Origin: Gammaproteobacteria bacterium
GTDB taxonomy: Bacteria > Pseudomonadota > Gammaproteobacteria > Ga0077536
Direction: 5' to 3'
DNA: 10,130 nucleotides
NCBI GenBank assembly: GCA_003540955.1
Contig: DPMX01000063.1
Span: 1-10,130, forward strand
The translations under genes were made by a program, and so were the position numbers. Below are positions 1-6,832 of the stretch, in pieces (positions within the stretch are counted from its first letter, which is position 1; the number at the start of each line of letters is the position of its first letter). Below the pieces are notes generated by a model. The model searched no databases, was not told where the DNA came from, and saw only the letters and a list, made by a program, of their open reading frames with translations.

Positions 1-91
1 GAAGATAATTTCTTCGTCCTCATCGAAGACAATTTCTTCGTCCTCATCGAAGGCGATTTCTTCGTCCTCATCGAAGATAATCTCTTCATCC
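1..91 (-). repeat. 24-bp in-frame tandem repeat encoding an acidic octapeptide
   Basis: Units of exactly 24 bases start at 1, 25, 49 and 73. The first three are complete and differ from each other at only two or three positions (around bases 6-8 of the unit); the fourth is partial and ends at 91. On the coding (minus) strand each unit gives DEDEEIxF, with x = I, V, A and I. The array begins near residue 522 of the cytochrome and runs off the left edge, so the copy number is unknown. The near-identity of the units suggests recent expansion by slippage or unequal recombination. The peptide alternates a strongly acidic pentad with a hydrophobic pair, which could form a docking surface for a positively charged partner, bind cations, or act as a spacer. 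Confidence 0.93.
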
Positions 92-1653
92 TTGCCGACC
101 GCAATCGCACTGCTCCCCTGTCTCGCTGAGTTAAACGTGTCTACTTCTGCTTCGGGAGATAGTACGGTTGTCCTCTTGAAGGGGCGTTCACCGCGCCTAT
201 GCGCGATAATTTCTTCTACTAAATTAGGGAACCACTCTTCTTGGACATCCTTCATGGTAGCCGGCGACAGATTACCGACCAGTGCATTCTGCTCTTCGTC
301 TTCGAAATCTGAACCCAAAGCAGACCTTAGGCTTTTTTGCAGATAAAGGGTGCCACCGAGGGTGATGTCGTGAATCAAAGTTTTGACCGCCCAGGCAAAA
401 CGCTGCACCTGGAGCAATTGTTGGTCGCTAGCATCACCTAAATCAAGAAGATCCAAACCATCGATTATTTCCGCGGTAGCGTGAAATTCTTCATTTATCC
501 CAAGTAGTAGTTCCATGAAGGGCGTAAGGGTTTCGTCTGCGTATTCCGGCCATTCCCCAATATCCAAACCGGAGCCTTCAAGGGTCTCAATATCCACTCC
601 GGGCACGTTGAACATTGCAATACCTTTCGAGCTAGCACGTGCCTTTCCAGAAATCTGTGCGCTATGGCAATCGGAGCAAATCATCTCATATGAGTTCGTT
701 TGCATGTATTGTCCATTTTCGCCTAACACGTGGCAGGTCTGACATCGCTCGGGTGCGACGCCGGAATATTCTTGTTCGAGAAAGTGCTTACCGAGATGGC
801 TGATGTGATTGAATTGAATTCTTGTGCGTCGAGAATAGGGGTAGTGCGTGAATTGAGGATGGCTAGAATGAAAATTGTCGAATGAATACGTATGGCAGGA
901 GGCACACTGTTGATTGCTTAAATTCGAGATATCATAGCCTGGGCCTTGATGTTCGTTATGACAAATAGCGCACTCGAGGTCTTGCGGTTCAGTGTTCTGT
1001 GCCCAAAATCGTGCATTGACAACACTTAACGTAGAGGTTGGATTGCGCGGACGGGCAGCATTACTTTTCAAGTAAGATAAGTGGCGCGAGCCCAAGTTAT
1101 GAGGACTGTGGTTCTCGTTGCCTAACTCGTGGCAAGTCAGACATTTTCCATTATTATTCTCGCCATAGCCGTCTCCCAGCAATGGCTCTAACCACGCAGA
1201 GATAAGGTGCTCAGACGCAACGTGACACGCGGAGCATTCGTTAATCTCCGCATGCATCGTGCTCATTGAACCTGGATCGACGAAGGTGCTTGCTTTCTCC
1301 CCGGAAAGGAGCACTGTGACTAGTCCGACTGTAAGTGCCATTATCCATCGCGTGAAGAGTAATCGTTTCGCGCGCCAGCTACGGATCGGTTTGCAAGGAG
1401 GTAATGTCCTTCTACATGTTCCATCCGGAAGCGGCCCCGCATCGCAACTTCCACCAGAGCTATGTGTTCGAGTACAAAACCATCGATCGTCTTTGCGATG
1501 CGGTTTGCATTCGAGAGTCGCGCGGCATTTCCCGTTTTTATTTGGCCCGATCTGACAAGGTTTGCCGTCGGCTGTACGTCCACACAACCACCGTTGGTTT
1601 GGACGCTGGTAGGGGCTGTCCCGGTGACCAAATTTTTGTAAACGAAATTTCAT
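1..1653 (-). CDS. Membrane-anchored hexaheme cytochrome c with Cys-rich N-terminus and acidic repeat tail (3' end off window)
   Basis: The frame is open from an ATG at 1653 to the left edge (551 codons, no stop), so the C-terminus is missing. I chose this ATG because it overlaps the stop of the upstream gene as ATGA and because everything downstream has protein-like structure; a start at the in-frame ATG at 1341 would remove it. Residues 24-87 hold eight cysteines in two similar modules (C24, C33, C43, C49 and C60, C70, C80, C87), each with a GP-x(3)-G-x-C-like core. A basic stretch (RSWRAKR) then precedes one membrane helix at about 103-118. Six CxxCH sites follow: CSACH140, CLTCH171, CAICH228, CASCH250, CQTCH304 and CSDCH326. 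Many extra histidines (NENH, SHPQ, NHISH) could be distal ligands. An acidic helical region leads to DEDEEIxF repeats from about 522. Inferred topology: Cys domain in the cytoplasm, hemes in the periplasm. Likely an electron acceptor for the adjacent b-type protein. The exact family is not recognised. Confidence 0.88.
   Translation of the reverse strand, partial: MKFRLQKFGHRDSPYQRPNQRWLCGRTADGKPCQIGPNKNGKCRATLECKPHRKDDRWFCTRTHSSGGSCDAGPLPDGTCRRTLPPCKPIRSWRAKRLLFTRWIMALTVGLVTVLLSGEKASTFVDPGSMSTMHAEINECSACHVASEHLISAWLEPLLGDGYGENNNGKCLTCHELGNENHSPHNLGSRHLSYLKSNAARPRNPTSTLSVVNARFWAQNTEPQDLECAICHNEHQGPGYDISNLSNQQCASCHTYSFDNFHSSHPQFTHYPYSRRTRIQFNHISHLGKHFLEQEYSGVAPERCQTCHVLGENGQYMQTNSYEMICSDCHSAQISGKARASSKGIAMFNVPGVDIETLEGSGLDIGEWPEYADETLTPFMELLLGINEEFHATAEIIDGLDLLDLGDASDQQLLQVQRFAWAVKTLIHDITLGGTLYLQKSLRSALGSDFEDEEQNALVGNLSPATMKDVQEEWFPNLVEEIIAHRRGERPFKRTTVLSPEAEVDTFNSARQGSSAIAVGKDEEIIFDEDEEIAFDEDEEIVFDEDEEIIF
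1393..1584 (-). other. Duplicated four-cysteine module at the cytochrome N-terminus
   Basis: This is a protein sub-feature of the hexaheme cytochrome, residues 24-87. Module 1 is C-x8-C-x9-C-x5-C (residues 24-49) and module 2 is C-x9-C-x9-C-x6-C (residues 60-87). Between the second and third cysteines both carry a GP element (QIGP, DAGP) followed by G-x-C (NGKC, DGTC). The first cysteine of each follows W-x (WLC, WFC) and is followed by x-R-T. Neither module has a CxxCH heme site. The domain precedes the only membrane helix and, with the basic residues just before that helix, should lie in the cytoplasm. Structural zinc, an iron-sulfur cluster or redox thiols are all possible; nothing in the sequence decides between them. 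Confidence 0.75.
1650..1653 (-). promoter_or_regulatory. ATGA stop/start overlap (translational coupling)
   Basis: On the minus strand ATGA holds the ATG of the hexaheme cytochrome (1653-1651) and the TGA of the b-type membrane protein (1652-1650). No clear Shine-Dalgarno sequence precedes the ATG (the upstream bases read ACCACTGGG), so reinitiation by ribosomes finishing the upstream gene is the likely mode. This fits near-equal production of two inner-membrane partners and is the main evidence for the 1653 start. Confidence 0.85.
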
Positions 1654-2474
1654 CCCAGTGGTTTACTAAAAGAATAGGCAACAACCAAATGCAGCACTGT
1701 TAATAAAAGCATCACGAACGTAGTCGGGATATGAATAAACAACCATGCTTTAAGTGCGTACTGAAGCGCGAAGTGAAAATCTAGCTCGTCTTTTTTTTCA
1801 ACGATAAGTCGCAGTTTTCTACTAGCCTCTAGTTCATCTGGGTTTAAATAACGTTCGATGGATTCCAGTTTTGTCAGGATCCCATAGAGTGGTCGACGGG
1901 ATAGAAGTAAATGAGAGAAAAAATGCCTCGGTTTGGAGAAGAAAAACCCGAGATGGATGCGGTAGTGGTCCGGCAATGTCGTGGATTCTGCTAATTCAGC
2001 AGCTTCTAAAACGAGAGTTTCTGCCTCTCGTTTTAGCTCACCGATATAGTAAGGAATTCGCTCGAAAATTACTTCTTCGCCCCTACGAGTTAAAAATTTT
2101 GGTAGACGTCTTGATAAGTAAATCCCGAGCGCCCCGCTCGACGCAACCAGAATAAAAAGACAAGCTAAGCTAACCTCTAGATAACCCTTTGGGAACTCCC
2201 AATCCAAATGAAGAAAAAAGACGAATACACTCGTGAGACCAACATAAATGTGGAGCTGGAGCCAGGTTGCGTTGCTCCCTAGTGGGATAGTTACAAATCT
2301 TTTTCTCAAATTATATAGGGCGAGAAAAGCGACAATAGAGAGTAGAAGCCAACCAGAGAAAAACTGATGCTTGAAAAAAGCGATTTTTGCTGCATTTACG
2401 GCTTCGTAGGCGAATAGGCATCCAATGGCCGTCAATAACAAGTTGCGGCATCGACGAATTGTGAAGGCCCGCAT
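1650..2474 (-). CDS. Di-heme b-type inner-membrane protein, ferric-reductase-like
   Basis: The product is 274 residues from ATG 2474, with about five membrane helices: roughly 12-28, 41-58, 72-90, 98-121 and 242-266. Two helices each carry a histidine pair with exactly 13 residues between: H75/H89 and H248/H262. H-x13-H pairs on two helices are the bis-heme b signature of ferric reductase and NADPH oxidase membrane domains, so two stacked b hemes spanning the membrane are inferred. A soluble helical segment of about 120 residues (125-240) separates the last two helices; it has an acidic and basic mix plus extra histidines (H170, H174, H184, H188, H234). No FAD or NAD domain is attached, but a separate reductase lies upstream in the operon. 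The frame stays open to a TTG at 2588, but those 38 added residues look non-coding and precede a good N-terminus (MRAFTIRRCR). No strong ribosome site precedes either start. Confidence 0.8.
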   Translation of the reverse strand: MRAFTIRRCRNLLLTAIGCLFAYEAVNAAKIAFFKHQFFSGWLLLSIVAFLALYNLRKRFVTIPLGSNATWLQLHIYVGLTSVFVFFLHLDWEFPKGYLEVSLACLFILVASSGALGIYLSRRLPKFLTRRGEEVIFERIPYYIGELKREAETLVLEAAELAESTTLPDHYRIHLGFFFSKPRHFFSHLLLSRRPLYGILTKLESIERYLNPDELEASRKLRLIVEKKDELDFHFALQYALKAWLFIHIPTTFVMLLLTVLHLVVAYSFSKPLG

Positions 2475-2664
2475 GCTCAGTATCCGGAGAGCGTTATTTG
2501 CTAAGACTAGATTAACCTTCAGCCGACACGATGCCGAGAGGTTTGTGGGTTCGTATATGCGCGGACAAGGTATGTGACCGTCTTCCAACCTGAACTATCA
2601 TGCTTCTTAAACCCCTTATCTTCTCTTTTATCTAATTCAGCGCGATCGTTGCCGTAGATAGACT

Positions 2665-4395
2665 TTACCGATCTAGCCATGCTGCCAGTTTAGGTAACTC
2701 GCCCATATCAACCCGGGTAAGTGCGTCATGGGGGCATGCGCGCTGGCAAGCAGGTCCTCCAAGTAGGCCTTCACACAAGTCACATTTAGTCGCTTTCTGA
2801 ATAGGTAAGTTAGTGTCCTGGTCCACTATCATTTCCCCGTTTAGATTCCGGATTTCTACCATGCGAATATTGTCGTAGGGGCATGCGTCAGCACAGGTTG
2901 AACAACCAATACATGTAACATCGTCGATGACAATCTCGCCAGTTGGCGGTAGTCGTCCGATCGCCCCCGTCGGGCAACCGATTAAGCAAACCGGATCCGC
3001 GCAGTGCATACATGCATTCGCAACCATGTAGTGATTATGCCGATGACCGTGCCGATTAAACCTTGGGTTGTTGTTATGTGACACTGCGCAAGCGTTTACG
3101 CACTCGTCGCACCTGACACACCTATCAAGGTCAATAACCATTGTTGCGGTACCGTTCATATAGCGACGTTCGACTAGGAACTCCATCATTCCCGGTTCTA
3201 TGCCGGTTTCTGAGCCTTCGCTTTTTGTGTTCGTCGCCGCTGCAGATTTTGTTACAAGAGTTTGTAATTCGATATCAGACATTTCTGAGAGTATGAGATC
3301 TTCTACGGCTTTGGCAGGGACACGTAATATATCGGCGTAGCCAATCGCGCGAAGTGTACTCTGTAGAGGCTGGAAAGGTGAACCCGCCCAATTTGACGCG
3401 AGTTCTTCGAGGCCATAAACGCTTCCTTGCCCTAGATATCCCATTGTTCGGTGCCCGTGATTTTCGACAGTACTCAATCTTGCGAAACCGGAACTAATTA
3501 AAATTAGGCTATCTGGGTAATCCCCTTCCGACACAATGAGAGGTTCACTGTTTATGAGCTCAGTAGGGGGCAACACGTTTTTATCTCTATACGTTATGTA
3601 CCAATCAAAATCCCCATAGGATTCGAATTCGATAATCGATGTAAGTTGGGTAAGTGATTCTTCAGATAGATGGGAAAAAATCGGACCTCTTTTCAACTGT
3701 GTTTGTAGTCTATTTTTTCGGTAAAGTTTGTCCACGCGTTCACGGAAAGTTTTCGCCCATTTCCGCATGTCTCGAAGCCCCTGCCAACGTATCTCAAGCA
3801 ACTCAGCTTCACCACCGGCAAATACCGTCGTTGTCCGCTCCGATCGGCTCAAAGATGCAATTTCGCCAAACATTTCGCCAGAATGTAGTTCGATGGTCGT
3901 CCGCCCCTTAAAAGCAGATTCAACATCTTTAAAAAACACCCGTGCTTCGGAGTCGAAACCCCTCAGCCCCAAAACGTCGTTCTCTGTTGCCCTGACTTTT
4001 GCGCGATACTCGGGGTAGTCTGTTTTTTGCCACCAACTTCGAAAAGTATTGATCACCTTGTTTGGGTAACTCCTCGATCCGGTAGGGGTTGCTGTAGAAA
4101 TATTGGGACCTGTGTCTACTCGAACACTTCCGGAAAGTATGACGAACGCTGAGGTGCCATGCTCTCCTTCTCGAACGACGATATCCCCCGGTTTATACCG
4201 CCGGATTCGCGAATCATTTTTAAGGATGCCTTGCAGAGGTAAGCGTGGCGGAAAGCCTAAAGGGTCCATCTCACTAAAAGGTGGATATTGCATGATCCGG
4301 GCAACAGTATCGGTTGTCATTTCGACGCTGAAGGGCGCATCCCAACGCTGGGGTTGCGACGAGCGAGGATTAACTTGTTGGGCCAGTTCGCTCAT
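2665..4395 (-). CDS. Fusion of two cyclic-nucleotide-binding-type domains with a four-cluster [4Fe-4S] electron-transfer module
   Basis: The 576-residue protein has no signal peptide or membrane helix, so it is probably cytoplasmic. Domain 1 (about 60-205) is a cNMP-binding fold with a phosphate-cassette-like FGEIASLSRSERTTTV; E178 and R187 sit where the sugar and phosphate contacts occur in CRP and PKA. It carries an insertion at about 97-165. Domain 2 (about 235-365) is a second, degenerate copy: YGLEELA is present but the arginine is not clear. Residues 418-560 form a DmsB/HybA/NrfC-type iron-sulfur protein with 16 cysteines in four groups: 426, 429, 432, 436; 462, 465, 470, 474; 495, 498, 501, 505; and 538, 541, 550, 554. 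A histidine-rich stretch (RHGHRHNHY) precedes group 2. There is no helix-turn-helix, so this is not a transcription factor. The start lies 11 nt after the c554-like gene. Likely role: feeding or gating electrons, perhaps in response to a nucleotide. Whether domain 1 binds a nucleotide is not shown. Confidence 0.9.
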   Translation of the reverse strand: MSELAQQVNPRSSQPQRWDAPFSVEMTTDTVARIMQYPPFSEMDPLGFPPRLPLQGILKNDSRIRRYKPGDIVVREGEHGTSAFVILSGSVRVDTGPNISTATPTGSRSYPNKVINTFRSWWQKTDYPEYRAKVRATENDVLGLRGFDSEARVFFKDVESAFKGRTTIELHSGEMFGEIASLSRSERTTTVFAGGEAELLEIRWQGLRDMRKWAKTFRERVDKLYRKNRLQTQLKRGPIFSHLSEESLTQLTSIIEFESYGDFDWYITYRDKNVLPPTELINSEPLIVSEGDYPDSLILISSGFARLSTVENHGHRTMGYLGQGSVYGLEELASNWAGSPFQPLQSTLRAIGYADILRVPAKAVEDLILSEMSDIELQTLVTKSAAATNTKSEGSETGIEPGMMEFLVERRYMNGTATMVIDLDRCVRCDECVNACAVSHNNNPRFNRHGHRHNHYMVANACMHCADPVCLIGCPTGAIGRLPPTGEIVIDDVTCIGCSTCADACPYDNIRMVEIRNLNGEMIVDQDTNLPIQKATKCDLCEGLLGGPACQRACPHDALTRVDMGELPKLAAWLDR

Positions 4396-4406
4396 CGAAT
4401 TGATCG

Positions 4407-5399
4407 CTATGGGGTAACTAAACCTTTATATTTGTCCTCGGTAGGAAGGGCTCCATCTATTCCTCCGAATTCACTACCATCGTAGCGTTTCGCAAGCGCC
4501 CTGGTAGCGTTAGAGACTGCAAGTGCCGCAGCAGACAGTGCCTCTTCATTATTAAGTTTTAGTTTTACGCCGGAGCTAATCTCAACGATTTGATCAATTT
4601 CTGGTGATTGAATTCTCTTTGCAATCGCGGCGATTTGTTTTCTTGCAGTAGCAGCCCGTTTAGCCATCGCCTTCGCGTATTTCTTCGGTTCAGTGGCCTT
4701 GGCTACCCCCCTAAGCGCGTACTCAAGGTCAAGAGCTTTGCCTACTATAAACATCATGCGACGGCGCTCAATGGATGCCCCCTCGTTCGCATCGGTATAC
4801 CAAAGGTTGTGCCTAACTTCACCCTGACTCCAACGCACAAGTTCAAACGCGCTTCCGGCTGTGTGTCCTCCAACATTCACAAGCTTTTCGTTTGGAACGG
4901 TGTGGCACTGATAGCAGTTTTCAGCAAGGGCATACATGTTCGATGGCCTGATCATCCCGACCGCTTCAGATTTGGAATAGCGCTCGACTTTATGAGCGGG
5001 ATCTTCGTTTTCCGCCTTGACGTCTTTTCCACCGAAATCGCTGTGTACGTCGATCCATTCGGCCCCGGCACCATGACACGATTCGCACGAGATGCCTGCA
5101 ATCGGTTTAACCTTTTCCTCAACCATAGCCGAGGTGAAATGACAAGTCAGGCAGTCGCTGTCCGCTTTGATACGTTTCAGCCCCATTTTTTTGGCAATGT
5201 CCCGCGCGTTTTCACTTCGAGGTAGGGTTTTAAAACTTTTTGCGTGATGGCTTTGTTTCCAGGATTCAACAGATTTTTTGTGGCACTCGCCGCAAGCATC
5301 GGGGCCTTTAATGTGATCAGGGTTCATTCTCAAGTCGGCATAGGCCTCCCCGCCGAGGCTAATGATCACTAATATTGCAGTGCAAATACCTCTATACAT
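4407..5399 (-). CDS. Periplasmic tetraheme cytochrome c, c554-like
   Basis: The 330-residue precursor begins at ATG 5399, which has a strong Shine-Dalgarno sequence five bases upstream; in-frame ATGs at 5438 and 5414 are less likely. A signal peptide covers residues 1-21, with cleavage predicted after AYA. Four CxxCH sites bind c hemes: CGECH36, CLTCH83, CESCH105 and CYQCH162. Context around them matches the cytochrome c554 family known from Nitrosomonas, including SHHAKSF after heme 1, SCESCHGAG at heme 3, and GGHTAG (179) and RHN (197), which could supply distal histidines. The C-terminal third has no heme site and is alanine/lysine-rich and helical. The mature protein should be a soluble periplasmic shuttle. 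It sits between the reductase and the iron-sulfur fusion, suggesting that it carries electrons between inner- and outer-membrane components. Family membership is a pattern judgement; partners are inferred. Confidence 0.9.
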   Translation of the reverse strand: MYRGICTAILVIISLGGEAYADLRMNPDHIKGPDACGECHKKSVESWKQSHHAKSFKTLPRSENARDIAKKMGLKRIKADSDCLTCHFTSAMVEEKVKPIAGISCESCHGAGAEWIDVHSDFGGKDVKAENEDPAHKVERYSKSEAVGMIRPSNMYALAENCYQCHTVPNEKLVNVGGHTAGSAFELVRWSQGEVRHNLWYTDANEGASIERRRMMFIVGKALDLEYALRGVAKATEPKKYAKAMAKRAATARKQIAAIAKRIQSPEIDQIVEISSGVKLKLNNEEALSAAALAVSNATRALAKRYDGSEFGGIDGALPTEDKYKGLVTP

Positions 5400-5404
5400 G
5401 AAAA

Positions 5405-5412
5405 TCCTCCCC
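5405..5412 (-). promoter_or_regulatory. Strong ribosome binding site of the c554-like gene
   Basis: The minus strand reads GGGGAGGA, followed by five bases and then ATG at 5399. It is the clearest Shine-Dalgarno sequence in the window and fixes the start. The signal peptide from 5399 is compact and normal, whereas the start at 5438 adds 13 residues with no such site. Confidence 0.75.
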
Positions 5413-5510
5413 ATACTTTTCTTCAAATTTTGCACCATAACCCTGCTTCTAGACCACGGGATTGGAGCCGCAAGGTGTATTTTTCCGAAGGCCTGTACTC
5501 AATAACGCCT

Positions 5511-6776
5511 TCATGCGTCTAGGACTAAATCAGACTTAGGAATAGCGAGGCAGGACAGACAAGTGCCGCCGTCGGTAGAGGCGCTTGGTGCACTGATATA
5601 ATCCACTGAGCCCGACTTGATGGCGACGACGCATGAACCGCAACTGCCGGCCCTGCAGCCAAAGTCCATTATTACGTCGCTATCCTCCGCTAATTCCAGA
5701 ATCGAAGTTGTCGAGTCGTTCCATACGACTTTTTTCCCGGACCTATCAAACGCGATTTCGTAAGTTTGCCCTTTTTCGTCAACGTCTTTCGATGCTTTTT
5801 TCTTAACACTTGCGGGTCCGAAAGCTTCGAAATAAATATCCCCTTCAGGCACACCCCATTCCTTTAGGCCGTCTGTTATAGATTCCATCATAGGTGGGGG
5901 GCCGCATATATAGAATTCAAAATTATTTGCTGGTAGTACCCGTTTGAAGAGGTCAACGCTGACACGTTCTCCGTATGTGTAGTCGACGCCTTCCTGCTCT
6001 TCCTCTCTAGGTTCACTATAGCAAATACATAGTCTTAAGTTGTCATATTGGGCAGCGAGGCCACTGAGGTGTGCTTTCATTATTTGTTCGTTGCCGTGCC
6101 GTACCCCATAGAAAAACCAGACTTCGCGCCTTGACCCGCTGTCGACCAGCGTGTTGAGCATACTTAACATTGGTGTCACCCCGACGCCACCCCCAATTAG
6201 GACGATGGGGTTTGTTTTGGAAAGGTCGAGGCAAAAATTACCAGCGGGTGCTTTCACATCAACGATATCGCCCTCGTTGATTCGTTGATGGAAATGATCA
6301 GATGCGACCCCGGGAGGGGCGTCAGGATTCGTTGGCGGCGCACCCGCGCGCTTTATAGATACCCGGTAATGGTCGTCGTTTAATGCCGAGTCAGAAAGCG
6401 AGTAACATCGTGTGACCGGTTTGCCCTTTCCGGGAACCTTTAACTCGAAGGTCAAATATTGCCCCGAATCGAAAGAAGGGATCGGTCTACCGTCGTGGGG
6501 CTTGAGGTAGAACGAGCATATTTCTCCTCCTTCATCGACCCGTTTCGCGACTGTGAATTTCCTTATACCTGACCAACCAGCGGCTAATTTTTCGCGCTTC
6601 CCCTGAAGACGGAGGGTGTGTTCTTCCACCTTTAGTTTGAGTACAGCAAGTTCTAATTCCGTCTGTTGTTTCGCTGCCGCCAACGAGATCATCATTTCTT
6701 TTATAATTGCGAATAGCTGGCCGAGTGCAAGAAGCACGATCGCGATACCAAAGGCTTGTGTCAAAGTTGAAATCAT
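5511..6776 (-). CDS. Membrane-tethered NAD(P)H:FAD oxidoreductase with C-terminal [2Fe-2S] domain
   Basis: The 421-residue protein starts with one membrane helix (about 5-25), then a charged helical, coiled-coil-like stretch (about 34-66). A ferredoxin-NADP-reductase-type flavin domain follows, with the FAD motif RCYSLSD (123-129). The nucleotide domain shows GGGVGVTP (195-202) and CGPPPMM (291-297). A plant-type [2Fe-2S] domain closes the protein, with C374, C379, C382 and C409 in C-x4-C-x2-C plus CLAIP. The domain order matches FNR-type reductases such as Hcr and the flavohemoglobin reductase half, here with an inner-membrane anchor. It should oxidise NADH or NADPH on the cytoplasmic face and pass single electrons through the iron-sulfur cluster. 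Plausible partners in the operon are the di-heme b protein, which lacks its own flavin domain, or the four-cluster iron-sulfur protein. A weak GAGAAAG ribosome site precedes ATG 6776. The pyridine-nucleotide preference cannot be read from the sequence. Confidence 0.92.
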   Translation of the reverse strand: MISTLTQAFGIAIVLLALGQLFAIIKEMMISLAAAKQQTELELAVLKLKVEEHTLRLQGKREKLAAGWSGIRKFTVAKRVDEGGEICSFYLKPHDGRPIPSFDSGQYLTFELKVPGKGKPVTRCYSLSDSALNDDHYRVSIKRAGAPPTNPDAPPGVASDHFHQRINEGDIVDVKAPAGNFCLDLSKTNPIVLIGGGVGVTPMLSMLNTLVDSGSRREVWFFYGVRHGNEQIMKAHLSGLAAQYDNLRLCICYSEPREEEQEGVDYTYGERVSVDLFKRVLPANNFEFYICGPPPMMESITDGLKEWGVPEGDIYFEAFGPASVKKKASKDVDEKGQTYEIAFDRSGKKVVWNDSTTSILELAEDSDVIMDFGCRAGSCGSCVVAIKSGSVDYISAPSASTDGGTCLSCLAIPKSDLVLDA

Positions 6777-6832
6777 TTAACTTTCTCTTACAGAGTCGGA
6801 CAACATTTACGTTGCGACCTTGGCCGAAAGTA

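Noticed and set aside
1..91. CRISPR or other DNA-level repeat array
   Set aside because: The units are directly contiguous without spacers, 24 bp long and in frame with the cytochrome; it is a coding tandem repeat.
1341..1631. Minus-strand ORF of 96 codons between the b-type protein and the cytochrome
   Set aside because: It lies in a different frame over the coding sequence of the extended cytochrome N-terminus, with no domain-like features.
1404..1703. Plus-strand ORF of 99 codons preceded by AAGGAGGT, a perfect-looking Shine-Dalgarno sequence
   Set aside because: The spacing to ATG is only about two bases, it lies antisense to the Cys-rich part of the cytochrome, and the protein has no recognisable features. 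The minus-strand frame is supported by the ATGA overlap and repeat structure.
2665..4395. CRP/FNR-type transcription regulator
   Set aside because: The cNMP-type domains are present but there is no helix-turn-helix; the C-terminal part is a 16-cysteine Fe-S module.
4608..5225. Long plus-strand ORF of 205 codons
   Set aside because: It is antisense to the c554-like gene, whose four heme sites and signal peptide are clear; the translated product has no coherent pattern.
5487..5512. Inverted repeat GAAGGC / GCCTTC with a 14-base loop after the reductase, considered as a terminator
   Set aside because: The stem is only 6 bp and on the minus strand it is followed by GGAAAAAT, not a U-run; the next gene follows closely in the same direction.
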